The notes: a model not told the origin generated them from the sequence alone. A stretch of DNA of 64,000 bases from Paenibacillus sp. (GCF_035645195.1 NZ_DASQNA010000014.1:62001-126000); one strand, 5' to 3'; positions 1 through 8,267 are shown, numbered from the stretch's first letter. Made by a program: numbers and translations.

Positions 1-1
1 G

Positions 2-337
2 CTGACGGAGCTGAACGCGGTCGTCGGACAGCTCGCCAAGAAAGCGAGGGAAGGGAGGCTGTCCGGCGCGGAGCTGTCGGGCGGTACGTTCACAGTGACC
101 AATTTGGGCTCGCTCGGCGTCGAGTTTTTCACGCCGGTGCTGAACCCGCCGGAGAGCGCGATTTTGGGCGTAGGGAAGCTGGACAAAAGGCTGACGCTGC
201 AGGACGGCCAAGCCGCGGAGCAAAGCCGCCTCCCGCTGAGCCTCACGTTCGATCACCGGGTCGTCGACGGGGCGCCGGCGGCGAAATTTTTGCAGTCTGT
301 CGCGCATTTTTTAGGGCAGCCGGAGCGTTTGCTGTAA
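2..337 (+). CDS. 2-oxoacid dehydrogenase E2 acyltransferase, C-terminal part (5' truncated by window)
   Basis: Only the last 111 residues are in the window. They are the end of the catalytic domain of a dihydrolipoamide acyltransferase, the E2 core that moves the acyl group from lipoyl-lysine to CoA. The block GTFTVTNLGSLGVEFFTPVL and the C-terminal motif DHRVVDGA, which carries the catalytic His and Asp, are diagnostic of the E2 fold. The lipoyl and E1/E3-binding domains lie upstream of the window. A strong hairpin follows the stop and no E3 (lpd) gene comes after it, so E2 ends its transcription unit here. The substrate (pyruvate, branched-chain or acetoin) cannot be decided from this piece. 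Confidence 0.9.
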   Translation: MTELNAVVGQLAKKAREGRLSGAELSGGTFTVTNLGSLGVEFFTPVLNPPESAILGVGKLDKRLTLQDGQAAEQSRLPLSLTFDHRVVDGAPAAKFLQSVAHFLGQPERLL

Positions 338-363
338 ATAGCGGGCGGCAGCGTACGCAAGCG

Positions 364-420
364 AAAACCTCGGATTCAGGCAGAGAGAGCATCGCCTCTC
401 CCCGGACCCGAGGTTTTTTA
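364..420 (+). terminator. Rho-independent terminator after E2
   Basis: The arms aaacctcgg (365-373) and ccgaggttt (408-416) pair and run into a T tract, 27 bases after the E2 stop codon. Confidence 0.8.
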
Positions 421-577
421 TTGCTGACTCGGAACGAGTAAATTGTATAGAAAACTTCCGCTTCACCGCGGTCGCTCATCCTTGGATGTACTTCGTTAGA
501 AGTTTTTCTTATATAGGACGGTCTATTTTTGTAATTTTACATAAAGTTGCGTCATAAATAATAATTAAAATGAACTA

Positions 578-606
578 TTGATTTAAATGTGACTCATTAT
601 TATAAT
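578..606 (+). promoter_or_regulatory. Sigma-A-type promoter for the SR1P-like/ppdK operon
   Basis: A -35 TTGATT (578-583), an exactly 17-bp spacer and a perfect -10 TATAAT (601-606) place the start of transcription near 613. In Bacillales, gluconeogenic genes and the SR1 RNA are repressed by CcpN; no CcpN site was identified by eye here. Confidence 0.65.
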
Positions 607-652
607 TATGACATACTAAATGTTCGATACTGATGTGCGTCGATGTAGTCGA

Positions 653-676
653 TAAGTCGGAGAGTCGGTAAGTCGG
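653..676 (+). repeat. Three 8-bp direct repeats in the leader
   Basis: TAAGTCGG, AGAGTCGG and TAAGTCGG follow each other without gaps between the promoter and the SR1P-like gene. They could be a protein-binding array or simple slippage. Confidence 0.6.
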
Positions 677-743
677 TTTGGCGCCCGCGGCGCCGGATTG
701 GGACGGTCCGCGGGAACGATACGCATGGGAGGAGAACGGAACC

Positions 744-929
744 ATGGGGATTCACGGGGAGACGACGACGGTTGCGGAGAAACGGGGACAGCTCGGTACG
801 GTCATCTGCGCGCGGTGCGGCGAGGTGATCGACACGCTGCCGACGAACGGGGTCAAAACGATGTACGGATTTTGCGGTCAGCCGGAGTGCCGGGCACGGA
901 AAGACGCCGACGAGGGGGACGCGCGGTGA
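744..929 (+). CDS. SR1P-like (GapA-binding peptide family) small protein
   Basis: This 61-residue protein has a core GTVICARCGEVIDTL followed by VKTMYGFCG and PEC. It resembles the SR1P family: the GTIVCxxC start, a central KVTxLYxxCG and paired cysteines. In B. subtilis, SR1P is encoded by the SR1 regulatory RNA, binds glyceraldehyde-3-phosphate dehydrogenase GapA and promotes RNase J1 activity. The ATG at 744 is chosen because GGAGG lies 11 bases upstream; an in-frame ATG at 678 has no such site. The four cysteines suggest a metal-binding knuckle. Its stop overlaps the ppdK start by four bases (gtga), so translation of the two genes is coupled. The family call rests on motif resemblance; partner and function are inferred. 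Confidence 0.65.
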   Translation: MGIHGETTTVAEKRGQLGTVICARCGEVIDTLPTNGVKTMYGFCGQPECRARKDADEGDAR

Positions 930-3613
930 CGGTGAAGTTGGTGTACGCCTTCGCGGAAGGCAGCGCGCAGATGAGCGCGCTGCTCGGCGGCAAAGGGGCG
1001 AATTTGGCGGAAATGGCTCGTGCGGGATTGCCGGTCCCGCCCGGATTTACGATTACGACGGACGCTTGCAAAGCGTTCTTCCGCGCGGGCAACCGGCTGT
1101 CTGACGATCTGCGGAAGCAGATCGTTGAGGCGCTGAAGCGGCTAGAGCAGGAGAGGGGGCAGCGGTTCGGCGATCCGGATGCGCCGCTGCTCGTCTCCGT
1201 CCGATCGGGCTCCGTTACGTCCATGCCGGGCATGATGGATACGATTTTGAATTTAGGCCTGAACGACGAGACGGTCCGGGGGCTGGCCGCTTCGACGAAC
1301 GACGAGCGATTCGCGTACGATTGTTACCGGCGGCTCATCCAGATGTTCGGCAACGTCGTGATCGGCATCGAGGCGCACCGATTCGAGCGGCTTCTGCTCG
1401 CGGTGAAGCGCAGCTTCGGCGTCGCGCAGGATCAGGACATGCCCGCCGAAGGCTGGAAGCGTCTCGCGGCCGAATACAAGGAATGCATTCGCGAGGCCGC
1501 CGGGACCGAGTTTCCGCAGCAGGTGTATGATCAGCTGTCCATGGCGGTGGAAGCCGTCTTTCGCTCGTGGAACAATCAACGGGCGAAGGTGTATCGGCAA
1601 ATTCACCGCATTCCGGACGATCAAGGGACCGCCGTGAACGTACAGTGCATGGTGTTCGGCAACAAGGGCGAAGACAGCGGCACCGGCGTCGTGTTTACCC
1701 GCAATCCGTCCACCGGGGACAACGTCCTCTACGGCGAATATTTGATCAACGCGCAGGGCGAGGACGTCGTAGCGGGCGTCCGCACGCCGATGAAAATCGA
1801 TGCGCTTCGCGCCGATCTGCCGGCGGCGTACGAGGAGCTCGTGCAGGCGTGCCGCCGCCTGGAGCGCCATTACAAGGACATGCAGGACATCGAATTCACG
1901 GTGGAAAACGGGAAGCTGTACTTGCTGCAGACGCGAAACGGAAAGCGCAACGCGCAGGCCGCGCTCAAAATCGCGGTCGACTTGGTGAACGAAGGCGTTC
2001 TCAGCCGGGAGGAAGCGCTGCTGCGCATCGAGGCGTCCCATCTGGATCATCTGCTCCACCGCGGCATCGACGAAGACGCCGTGACGGAGGTGATCGCCGT
2101 CGGCTTGCCGGCGTCGCCGGGCGCGGCGGTCGGAAGGGCGGCGTTCGACGCGGATACGGCCGCCGCTTGGAAGAAGGCCGGCAAGCAAGTCGTGCTCGTC
2201 CGGTCCGAGACGACGCCGGAGGACATTCACGGCGTCCTGGCCGCGGAAGGCGTGCTGACGAGCCGGGGCGGCATGACGAGCCACGCGGCCGTCGTCGCGC
2301 GAGGCATGGGCAAGCCGTGCGTCTGCGGGTGCGAGGACGTGCGCATCGACATGGACGCGCGGCGGATGAGCGCGGGCGGCCGCATCGTGGAAGAGGGCGA
2401 TTGGATTACGCTCGACGGCGCCACCGGCAGGGTCATCGCCGGAGCGGTGCCGCTCAAGGAAGCGACGGGGACGGAGGAGCTTCGCGTCGTGCTCGGCTGG
2501 GCGGACGACATACGCCGGCTCCGCGTGTACGCCAACGCCGACAATCCGGCGGACGCCGCCGCCGCGCGCGCCTTCGGCGCCGAAGGCATCGGCTTGTGCC
2601 GGACGGAGCATATGTTTTTCGATCCGTCGCGCCTTGCGGTCATGCAGCGGATGATCATGGCCGATTCGCCGGAGGAGCGGCAGGACGCGTTGAACCGGCT
2701 GCTTCCGGCGCAGCAGTCCGACTTCGAAGGCATGTTCCGAGCGATGGACGGACTTCCGGTGACGATTCGGCTGCTCGATCCGCCGCTGCACGAATTTTTG
2801 CCGCAGTCGGAGGAGTTGCAGCACAAGCTGAACAGCGCCGCCACTCCTGAAGAACGAGACAACTGCCGGCGGCTGCTCCGGAAGGCGGAGGAGCTGCGCG
2901 AAGCGAACCCGATGCTCGGGCAGCGGGGCTGCCGCCTCGGCATCGTCTATCCGGAAATTTACGATATGCAGATCGAAGCCATATTCAAAGCGGCGGCGGC
3001 CTGCATGGACCAAGGGATCGACGTGCGTCCGCAGATCATGATCCCGCTCGTCGGGGACGCGAGCGAGCTGAAGCTGCTGCGCGAGCTGGTCGATCGGGTG
3101 GCGGAGCAGGTGCTCGGCGCAGACAAGCGGAGGGACTGCCGCTACAAGGTGGGCACGATGATCGAGGTGCCCCGAGCGGCGTTGACGGCCGACCGGATCG
3201 CCGCCCACGCGGACTTCTTCTCGTTCGGCACGAACGATTTGACGCAGATGACGTTCGGGTACAGCCGGGACGACGCGGAGGGCAAATTCCTGACGCATTA
3301 CTTGAACCGGAAGCTGCTGCCGCATAACCCGTTCCAGGTGCTGGACACCGAAGGCGTCGGCCAATTGATCGAGCTGGCGGTCGCGCGGGGCCGGGCGCGG
3401 AAGTCGTCGCTCAAGACGGGCATTTGCGGCGAGCACGGCGGGGACAAGGCGTCGATCCGGTTCTGTCACGAGATCGGCCTCGATTCCGTCAGCTGTTCGC
3501 CGTATCGGATTCCGATGGCGCGCATCGCGGCCGCGCAAGCGGCGATCGAGCTGCGCGAGTCGGAAGAGGAGGCGGAGGCGGAGGTCCGTTCGGCGGAAGC
3601 TTGCGCGGGATGA
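926..3613 (+). CDS. ppdK: Pyruvate, phosphate dikinase
   Basis: This 895-residue protein (family about 875-890) interconverts pyruvate, ATP and phosphate with PEP, AMP and diphosphate. The N-terminal ATP-grasp nucleotide-binding part begins at LLGGKGANLAEM. The central swivelling domain has the phospho-accepting His453 in GGMTSHAAVVARG, and the C-terminal PEP/pyruvate TIM barrel has the active-site Cys834 in CGEHGGD. The GTG at 926 overlaps the stop of the SR1P-like gene and gives a normal family N-terminus (VKLVYAF). No PPDK regulatory kinase/phosphatase gene is adjacent. Co-transcription with an SR1P-like peptide fits a gluconeogenic or reversible-glycolysis role. Confidence 0.95.
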   Translation: MTVKLVYAFAEGSAQMSALLGGKGANLAEMARAGLPVPPGFTITTDACKAFFRAGNRLSDDLRKQIVEALKRLEQERGQRFGDPDAPLLVSVRSGSVTSMPGMMDTILNLGLNDETVRGLAASTNDERFAYDCYRRLIQMFGNVVIGIEAHRFERLLLAVKRSFGVAQDQDMPAEGWKRLAAEYKECIREAAGTEFPQQVYDQLSMAVEAVFRSWNNQRAKVYRQIHRIPDDQGTAVNVQCMVFGNKGEDSGTGVVFTRNPSTGDNVLYGEYLINAQGEDVVAGVRTPMKIDALRADLPAAYEELVQACRRLERHYKDMQDIEFTVENGKLYLLQTRNGKRNAQAALKIAVDLVNEGVLSREEALLRIEASHLDHLLHRGIDEDAVTEVIAVGLPASPGAAVGRAAFDADTAAAWKKAGKQVVLVRSETTPEDIHGVLAAEGVLTSRGGMTSHAAVVARGMGKPCVCGCEDVRIDMDARRMSAGGRIVEEGDWITLDGATGRVIAGAVPLKEATGTEELRVVLGWADDIRRLRVYANADNPADAAAARAFGAEGIGLCRTEHMFFDPSRLAVMQRMIMADSPEERQDALNRLLPAQQSDFEGMFRAMDGLPVTIRLLDPPLHEFLPQSEELQHKLNSAATPEERDNCRRLLRKAEELREANPMLGQRGCRLGIVYPEIYDMQIEAIFKAAAACMDQGIDVRPQIMIPLVGDASELKLLRELVDRVAEQVLGADKRRDCRYKVGTMIEVPRAALTADRIAAHADFFSFGTNDLTQMTFGYSRDDAEGKFLTHYLNRKLLPHNPFQVLDTEGVGQLIELAVARGRARKSSLKTGICGEHGGDKASIRFCHEIGLDSVSCSPYRIPMARIAAAQAAIELRESEEEAEAEVRSAEACAG

Positions 3614-3643
3614 AGGAACGTTCGTCGGCGCCAGGACGGACGC

Positions 3644-3681
3644 AAAAACGCTGCCCGGATGCGAATCCGGGCAGCGTTTTT
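3644..3681 (+). terminator. Bidirectional terminator between ppdK and the PCYCGC gene
   Basis: A perfect 17-bp inverted repeat with arms 3644-3660 and 3665-3681 and a gcga loop has A5 on the left and T5 on the right, so it can end transcripts from both convergent genes. Confidence 0.9.
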
Positions 3682-3686
3682 GTCAT

Positions 3687-4190
3687 TCAGGCCGCGGGCG
3701 GCTGCGGCGTCGGCGTCGCCGGACCGACGTCCTTGTATTTCGCGTCGATCGCCTCCCGGATATCCTGCAGCGAAGCGCCGTCCTTCTTCATCGCCGCCGC
3801 TTCGACGGCGATCTGGAGGCATACGCCGCAGCGCGTGCCATGATCGTCCCACTCGACGGAGCCGTCGTCCCGAATTTCGGAGATAAAGCAGTTTTTGTTG
3901 CTCAAATGGCCGGCGCTCTCGCCGCAGCCGCAGTAGCAAGGGATAAAATCAAGCGTATCCGCGCTCATGGCGGCTATAAGATACGCATTGCGCACCGCCT
4001 CGGGCTGCTCGTCGAGGAACGACGGCAGAGCGGTCAGCGACGCGGTCGTCTCGCGCAAATCGCCGTTCGCCGTATGGTGAGCGTCGGCATGTTCGCCGGC
4101 ATGACCGGCGCCGCCGTCTCCGGCCGCGCCGCATCCGGCAACCGCCAGCAGCGACGCGAACAAAATCGCGTGTCGGCCGAACGTTTTCAT
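3687..4190 (-). CDS. PCYCGC-motif lipoprotein
   Basis: This 167-residue secreted lipoprotein starts with a signal peptide ending in the lipobox VAGC (Cys20). The mature protein begins with a short acidic/His stretch and then carries the motif IPCYCGCG, followed by further Cys residues (KNCF, RCGVC), which is the hallmark of the PCYCGC family of Bacillales lipoproteins. The cysteines suggest metal or heme/copper handling at the outer face of the membrane, but the biochemical role of the family is not settled. GGGAGGG sits eight bases before the ATG, and a possible -10 TACAAT is read from 4235 down to 4230. It is convergent with ppdK and shares its terminator. Confidence 0.85.
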   Translation of the reverse strand: MKTFGRHAILFASLLAVAGCGAAGDGGAGHAGEHADAHHTANGDLRETTASLTALPSFLDEQPEAVRNAYLIAAMSADTLDFIPCYCGCGESAGHLSNKNCFISEIRDDGSVEWDDHGTRCGVCLQIAVEAAAMKKDGASLQDIREAIDAKYKDVGPATPTPQPPAA

Positions 4191-4261
4191 TATAGAAACC
4201 CTCCCAACCCTTCGAAAACTTTGTCCCTCATTGTATCACACGCGCCTCGAAGAACCTATGA

Positions 4262-4426
4262 ACGGAAAACGACAGTTCTCGCCCGTTGGAGCTGCTCGGC
4301 AACATTTCCGCGCGAACGACCCGAGCGGCGCAAATTTTCCTCGGCGCGCTGCCGATTTTGATCGTGTACCCGTTCTTGCAGTGGTTCTTCATGAAAGGGA
4401 TCGTGCTTGGAAGCGTGAAGGAGTAA
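4262..4426 (+). pseudogene. Remnant of a carbohydrate ABC transporter permease (C-terminus only)
   Basis: Reading from 4262 without a start codon gives 54 residues ending in ALPILIVYPFLQWFFMKG and then IVLGSVKE. This is the characteristic last transmembrane helix and tail of LplB/LplC/YtcP-type sugar ABC permeases. Nothing upstream encodes the rest of the roughly 290-residue protein: the in-frame codon before 4262 is a stop, and the upstream sequence belongs to the divergent PCYCGC gene region. A terminator follows. I read it as the 3' scar of a lost sugar-transport operon. Confidence 0.65.
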
Positions 4427-4436
4427 TCAACAGGAG

Positions 4437-4475
4437 ACCGGCAAAGCGGCATTCGCTTACGCCGGTTTTTCCTTT
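4437..4475 (+). terminator. Terminator of the lost permease operon
   Basis: accggc (4437-4442) pairs with gccggt (4461-4466), with inner arms aagcg/cgctt, then a T-rich run. It lies 10 bases after the permease remnant. Confidence 0.65.
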
Positions 4476-4553
4476 TCGGGAAAATTTCGCTTGCATAAAC
4501 TAATGCTATTAGTTATTATGTGAATAACAATAGTGAATACGGGAGGGCCGGCG

Positions 4554-5270
4554 ATGAAGATCGAACGGTATGGAAACGTGTATCAAGTGACGTTTATGCC
4601 GAGGATGTTTCCGGTTAACTGCTATCTGGTTGAAGAAGAGGACTCGCTCACGCTGATCGACGCGGCGCTGCCGTATTCGGCGGGCGCGATCCTGGACGCG
4701 GCGGCGGCGATCGGCAAATCCATCGCGAACATCGCGCTGACGCACGCGCACGAGGACCATATCGGCGCGCTGGCGGAGCTGAAACGGCGGCTGCCGGAGG
4801 CGATCGTCGCCGTCTCGGAGCGGGACGCGCGGCTGCTCGCCGGCGACCGGTCGCTGCTGCCGGGCGAGCCGCAGACGCCGATCCGCGGCGGCGTGCCGAA
4901 GAAGCGGCAGCCGGCGCCGGACCGGCTGCTGCGCGAGGGCGACCGGATCGGGTCGCTCGAGGCGGTCGCCGCGCCGGGGCATACGCCGGGTTCGATGGCG
5001 TTCTTGGACGCGCGCAGCGGCGCGCTGATCGCCGGCGACGCGTTCCAGACGCGCGGGGGAACGGCGGTGTCGGGGACGCCGGTGCCGTGGTTCCCGTTCC
5101 CGGCGTGGGCGACGTGGCACGCCGATACGGCGCTGGAGAGCGCCAGGAAGCTGGCGGCGCTCGAGCCGAGCTTGCTGGCGGTCGGCCACGGGCCGGCGCT
5201 GCGGGAGCCGCTCGGCGCCATGAACGACGCGATCGCCGAAGCCGAAGCGCGGCTTCGCGACAAGCGATAG
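4554..5270 (+). CDS. MBL-fold metallo-hydrolase
   Basis: This 238-residue cytoplasmic protein (no signal peptide) has the metallo-beta-lactamase signature HAHEDH at residues 64-69, a downstream metal His in APGHTPGS, the bridging Asp in LIAGDAF and the late His in VGHGPAL, so the dinuclear zinc site looks complete. The substrate is unknown; families of this type include glyoxalase-II-like thioesterases and lactonases. The ATG at 4554 is preferred over an upstream in-frame start because GGGAGGG lies just before it. It is followed 13 bases later by a TetR regulator, which probably controls this short unit. Confidence 0.85.
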   Translation: MKIERYGNVYQVTFMPRMFPVNCYLVEEEDSLTLIDAALPYSAGAILDAAAAIGKSIANIALTHAHEDHIGALAELKRRLPEAIVAVSERDARLLAGDRSLLPGEPQTPIRGGVPKKRQPAPDRLLREGDRIGSLEAVAAPGHTPGSMAFLDARSGALIAGDAFQTRGGTAVSGTPVPWFPFPAWATWHADTALESARKLAALEPSLLAVGHGPALREPLGAMNDAIAEAEARLRDKR

Positions 5271-5283
5271 GAGGGGCTTCGAA

Positions 5284-5865
5284 ATGTCGCCAAGAGCGGG
5301 ATTGGATATGCAAACGATCGTGAAGACGGCGGCCGATGTGGCCGACGAGCAAGGCTGGGAACAAGTCTCCCTCGGGGAGCTGGCCAAACGGCTGAACGTG
5401 CGCACCCCGTCGCTGTATAACCATATCGAAGGGCTGCCCGCGCTGCGGCAGCGGCTGGCGATTCACGGACTCGGCCGGCTGCTCGAACGGATGACCGCGG
5501 CCGCGGTCGGGCGCTCCGGCGACGAGGCGGTCATGGCGATGAGCGAGGCGTACCTCGCCTTCGCGCGGGCGCATCCAGGACTGTACGAAGCGACGTTCCG
5601 GGCGCCGAAGCCGGACGATCCGGAGTTCGGCCGGGCGCAGAGCGCCGTCGTCGAGCTGGTGCTGCAGGTGCTGCGGCCGTACGGCTTAAGCGATGCGGCG
5701 ACGCTGCATACGATCCGAGGGCTGCGGAGCATCCTGCACGGCTTCGCGTCGATCGAGCGCTCGGGCGGCTTCGGGATGCCGCTCGATACGGACGAGAGCT
5801 TCCGGCTGCTGCTCGGCACGTTCCTCGCCGGCGTGCACGCCGCGGCGAAGAAGGAGCAGCCATGA
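5284..5865 (+). CDS. TetR/AcrR-family transcriptional regulator
   Basis: This 193-residue repressor-type regulator has an N-terminal helix-turn-helix (residues about 10-55, ending RTPSLYNHIEGLPALRQRL) and an alpha-helical ligand-binding C-terminal domain that looks like the WHG/TetR_C_33 group (YEATFRAPKPDDPEF, GLRSILHGF). GATAGGAGG precedes the ATG. It lies between the MBL hydrolase and yrdB-like genes and overlaps the latter by four bases (ATGA), so it probably autoregulates the cluster. No operator was identified. Confidence 0.88.
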   Translation: MSPRAGLDMQTIVKTAADVADEQGWEQVSLGELAKRLNVRTPSLYNHIEGLPALRQRLAIHGLGRLLERMTAAAVGRSGDEAVMAMSEAYLAFARAHPGLYEATFRAPKPDDPEFGRAQSAVVELVLQVLRPYGLSDAATLHTIRGLRSILHGFASIERSGGFGMPLDTDESFRLLLGTFLAGVHAAAKKEQP

Positions 5866-6215
5866 CGGCGGCGTGGCTGGAAGGCGCGAAGGCGCTCAAT
5901 CTCGCCGCGCGCTTCGGCCTCGAGCTGTGCGCGCTGGCGGCGGTCGGCTACTGGGGCTTCCGGGCCGGGGGCGGCGGGCTGCGAGGCGCTGCGTTCGCCG
6001 TCGCCGCCGTCGCCGCGCTCGCCGCGTTCTGGGGGCTGCTCGGCTCGCCGAACGCGCCGGTCGCGCTGCCGCCGGCCGCGCATGCGCTCGTCGAGCTGAC
6101 CGCGTTCGGTCTCCCGGCGGCGCTGCTGTTCGCCGCCGGGAAGCCCGGTCTCGCCGCTGCGTACGCGGCGGCCGCGATCGTCAACCGGCTGCTGATGGCG
6201 GTCTGGAACCAGTAA
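5862..6215 (+). CDS. YrdB-family (DUF2568) membrane protein
   Basis: This 117-residue protein has four predicted membrane segments. The sequence FWGLLGSPNAPVALP between the second and third segments is the recognisable signature of the YrdB/DUF2568 family. The function is unknown. Its start codon overlaps the TetR stop codon, so it is translationally coupled to that regulator. Confidence 0.8.
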   Translation: MTAAWLEGAKALNLAARFGLELCALAAVGYWGFRAGGGGLRGAAFAVAAVAALAAFWGLLGSPNAPVALPPAAHALVELTAFGLPAALLFAAGKPGLAAAYAAAAIVNRLLMAVWNQ

Positions 6216-6247
6216 AGCCGCCTGGACGGCGGCTCGGCTTCTTTTTC
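6216..6247 (+). terminator. Terminator after the yrdB-like gene
   Basis: The arms agccgcc (6216-6222) and ggcggct (6228-6234) form a hairpin followed by cggcttcttttt. Confidence 0.6.
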
Positions 6248-6311
6248 CCCGGCGGGGCTCATATATTGACAAGGACAGAACCGTTTCGTCGACGCGAAAG
6301 GGGGAACGGCC

Positions 6312-7091
6312 TTGCCAAGACGCCGATTTCGGAGCCATGCACGAAAGCCGTTCAGCAAAAAATCGATCTTCGCCTTGACGATGCTCATCAGCTTCGTGCT
6401 AACGCTTCAATCGTTCCTATTTCTCGAGCACAACCTGAAGGAGCCGCTCATGAGCGTCGCCCGCATCCGCGTCAAGCAGGTCGCCGCGGACGCGATCAAC
6501 CAGGCGATCGCGAAGGAAGTGGCGAACAACACCGACGTAGGGCGGCTCGTCGAGCGGTGGACCGATTTGAGAGGCGATTTGACCGGGCTGCAGCTTAACT
6601 ATTCGGAGCATATCCGCATCTCGTCGAAGGTCGTCAACGTCGTCAATCAAGCGCTCGCGGAGAAGGTGCACCTCGAGGAGCGCATCCCGATCGGGCAGGC
6701 GTTCGACAGCGCCATCCTGTCGTCGTTCGGGCCGTCGATTCCGCTGCGATTCGAATCGGCGGGCGCGCCGCAGGTCGAGATCGGGACGCGGCGGGAGGAC
6801 GCCGGCATCAACATGCTGCTGATTACCGTCTTCGTCCGCATTACGGCCGAGGTCATGATCTATATTCCGTTCGATACGGAGCCGGAAATCGTGACGACCG
6901 AAATGCCGATTTCGTACATTTTGGTCAAAGGCGACGTGCCGATGTATTATTTCGACGCGAACGGCAATCCGCTGAACGGCTCGTCCGGCGCGGGGGCGCT
7001 GCCGCCGGCCGTCGCGCTGCCGTCGCTGCTGCCTTCCGCCGAAGAGCCTGCCGAGGAGGGCGCTCAAGCGGCCGCGACGGAGGCGCCGTAG
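6312..7091 (+). CDS. yunB: Sporulation protein YunB
   Basis: This 259-residue protein has one N-terminal membrane segment (residues about 20-38) and an extracytoplasmic domain with the YunB pattern: ARIRVKQVAADAINQAI, then FDSAILSSFGPSIPLR and ITAEVMIYIPF. In B. subtilis YunB is made in the mother cell (sigma E) and is needed for normal spore formation; its molecular role is unknown. The TTG at 6312 follows GAAAGGGGG. The last 45 residues are a Pro/Ala/Glu-rich tail. The neighbour is a lytH-like peptidase, as in B. subtilis (yunA-yunB). Confidence 0.88.
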   Translation: MPRRRFRSHARKPFSKKSIFALTMLISFVLTLQSFLFLEHNLKEPLMSVARIRVKQVAADAINQAIAKEVANNTDVGRLVERWTDLRGDLTGLQLNYSEHIRISSKVVNVVNQALAEKVHLEERIPIGQAFDSAILSSFGPSIPLRFESAGAPQVEIGTRREDAGINMLLITVFVRITAEVMIYIPFDTEPEIVTTEMPISYILVKGDVPMYYFDANGNPLNGSSGAGALPPAVALPSLLPSAEEPAEEGAQAAATEAP

Positions 7092-7099
7092 CGCGCGGC

Positions 7100-8152
7100 T
7101 TATTTCTTCGCGCGCCGCTTGCGCTCCTCGCGCTCCCATTTCCGCAAGTGCGGATACGGATCGAACGACCACTCCGTCAGACCGTTGTCCCGATACAGCC
7201 CGTAATGCAGGTGCGGCGGAAACTTGCCCTGCGTTCCGGGCTTGCCGTATCCGGAGCTGCCGACCCAGCCGATGACGTCGCCGGGCTTTACGATGTCGCC
7301 TTCCTTGAATTTCTTATTGAATCCCGACAAATGCGCGTAGTAATGGTAGACGTTGTTCAAATCGCGAATGCCGACCCGCCAGCCGCCATACCGGTTCCAG
7401 CCCATCACTTCGACGATGCCGTAGGCCGCGCTTCGGACCGGCACGCCGTGGTGGGCGAACAAATCCGTCCCCTCGTGGATGCGGTAGCCGCCGTAGCTGC
7501 GCGCAGCTCCCCACGTGCTGCGATACGAATAATCGGAGCCGAGCGGCAGGATGAACGAATGGCGATGCAAATCGAGGGTGCCGAAGGCGGCGTAAATTTT
7601 CGCGAACTGTCTGATCCGCTTGACGCTGCGGTCGTTCTGGTAGTACGCCCACACGGCGATGTCGAAGTCGGCCGCGGACGTGCCGTGCTGGAGCAGGAAC
7701 TCCGCCATGCTGTAGAGCACGTCCGCATCGCTGCGGCGATCGGCGCGTCCGTCGCCGTCCCCGTCGCGTCCGATGCCGTTGAACAGCCGAATCGATGCGA
7801 GATTCGTGTCCTCCGGATTCGGATTGAGAAATCCCACCCACTGATATTCCGTGAAATGGATCGCGATCAATCCGTCCCGAAGCGGTCTCGTTTTCGGGTG
7901 GGCGATGCTTAACGTGCGCTCGTACTGGTCGACGGCCGCCAAATGATGCCAAGGGATGCCGGTGACGGCGCTGATGCTGTCGTACAGCGCTTTGCGCTCC
8001 GTGAACGTGTCGAGCATCGATTGACGCGCTTCTCTGGCCTTTTCGGCGGGCGTGATGATCGCCGCGGTCTTCGCCGGCGCGGCGGCCGCCGGCTGCGCCG
8101 ATGCGAGGACGACGGCCGCGGCCACCGCCCAGGAGATGGATTTGATGAGCAT
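7100..8152 (-). CDS. lytH: M23-family peptidase, LytH-like
   Basis: This 350-residue secreted protein has a signal peptide (residues 1-27, ending AQPAAAA). The N-terminal lysozyme-like/helical region includes IPWHHLAAVDQYERT, and the C-terminal M23 zinc metalloendopeptidase domain carries HEGTD and HLHYG as zinc ligands. B. subtilis LytH (YunA) is the sporulation L-Ala-D-Glu peptidase that trims cortex precursors, and the adjacent yunB matches that synteny. The start at 8152 gives a clean signal peptide and has GGAGG upstream; longer readings overlap the opposite gene larC2. It is convergent with yunB. Confidence 0.85.
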   Translation of the reverse strand: MLIKSISWAVAAAVVLASAQPAAAAPAKTAAIITPAEKAREARQSMLDTFTERKALYDSISAVTGIPWHHLAAVDQYERTLSIAHPKTRPLRDGLIAIHFTEYQWVGFLNPNPEDTNLASIRLFNGIGRDGDGDGRADRRSDADVLYSMAEFLLQHGTSAADFDIAVWAYYQNDRSVKRIRQFAKIYAAFGTLDLHRHSFILPLGSDYSYRSTWGAARSYGGYRIHEGTDLFAHHGVPVRSAAYGIVEVMGWNRYGGWRVGIRDLNNVYHYYAHLSGFNKKFKEGDIVKPGDVIGWVGSSGYGKPGTQGKFPPHLHYGLYRDNGLTEWSFDPYPHLRKWEREERKRRAKK

Positions 8153-8267
8153 GGACCTCGCGAACCTCCAATGTACGTTGCCATTTTCCGCGTTTGCGGT
8201 ATCATTTTTAATGTGTGCAAGTTTTGAAAAAATTTTCGGTTTTTGCTGAAAAAAGGGGCGGACGGCA

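Larger units (their letters stand above)
421..743 (+). other. AT-rich leader of the SR1P-like/ppdK unit
   Basis: No gene is seen in this stretch. Bases 480-640 are strikingly AT-rich against the GC-rich background and hold the promoter. The transcribed leader (about 613-743) carries three 8-bp direct repeats and then the ribosome-binding site GGAGG at 728-732. A leader this long leaves room for post-transcriptional or repressor control, but no riboswitch was recognised. Confidence 0.5.

Noticed and set aside
1253-3538. 761-residue open frame on the minus strand across ppdK
   Set aside because: It is antisense to a clear PPDK gene, rich in Arg/His/Pro with no domain pattern; an effect of high GC content.
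4228-4452. 74-residue minus-strand frame over the permease remnant
   Set aside because: Antisense to the recognisable permease tail; no similarity or start signal.
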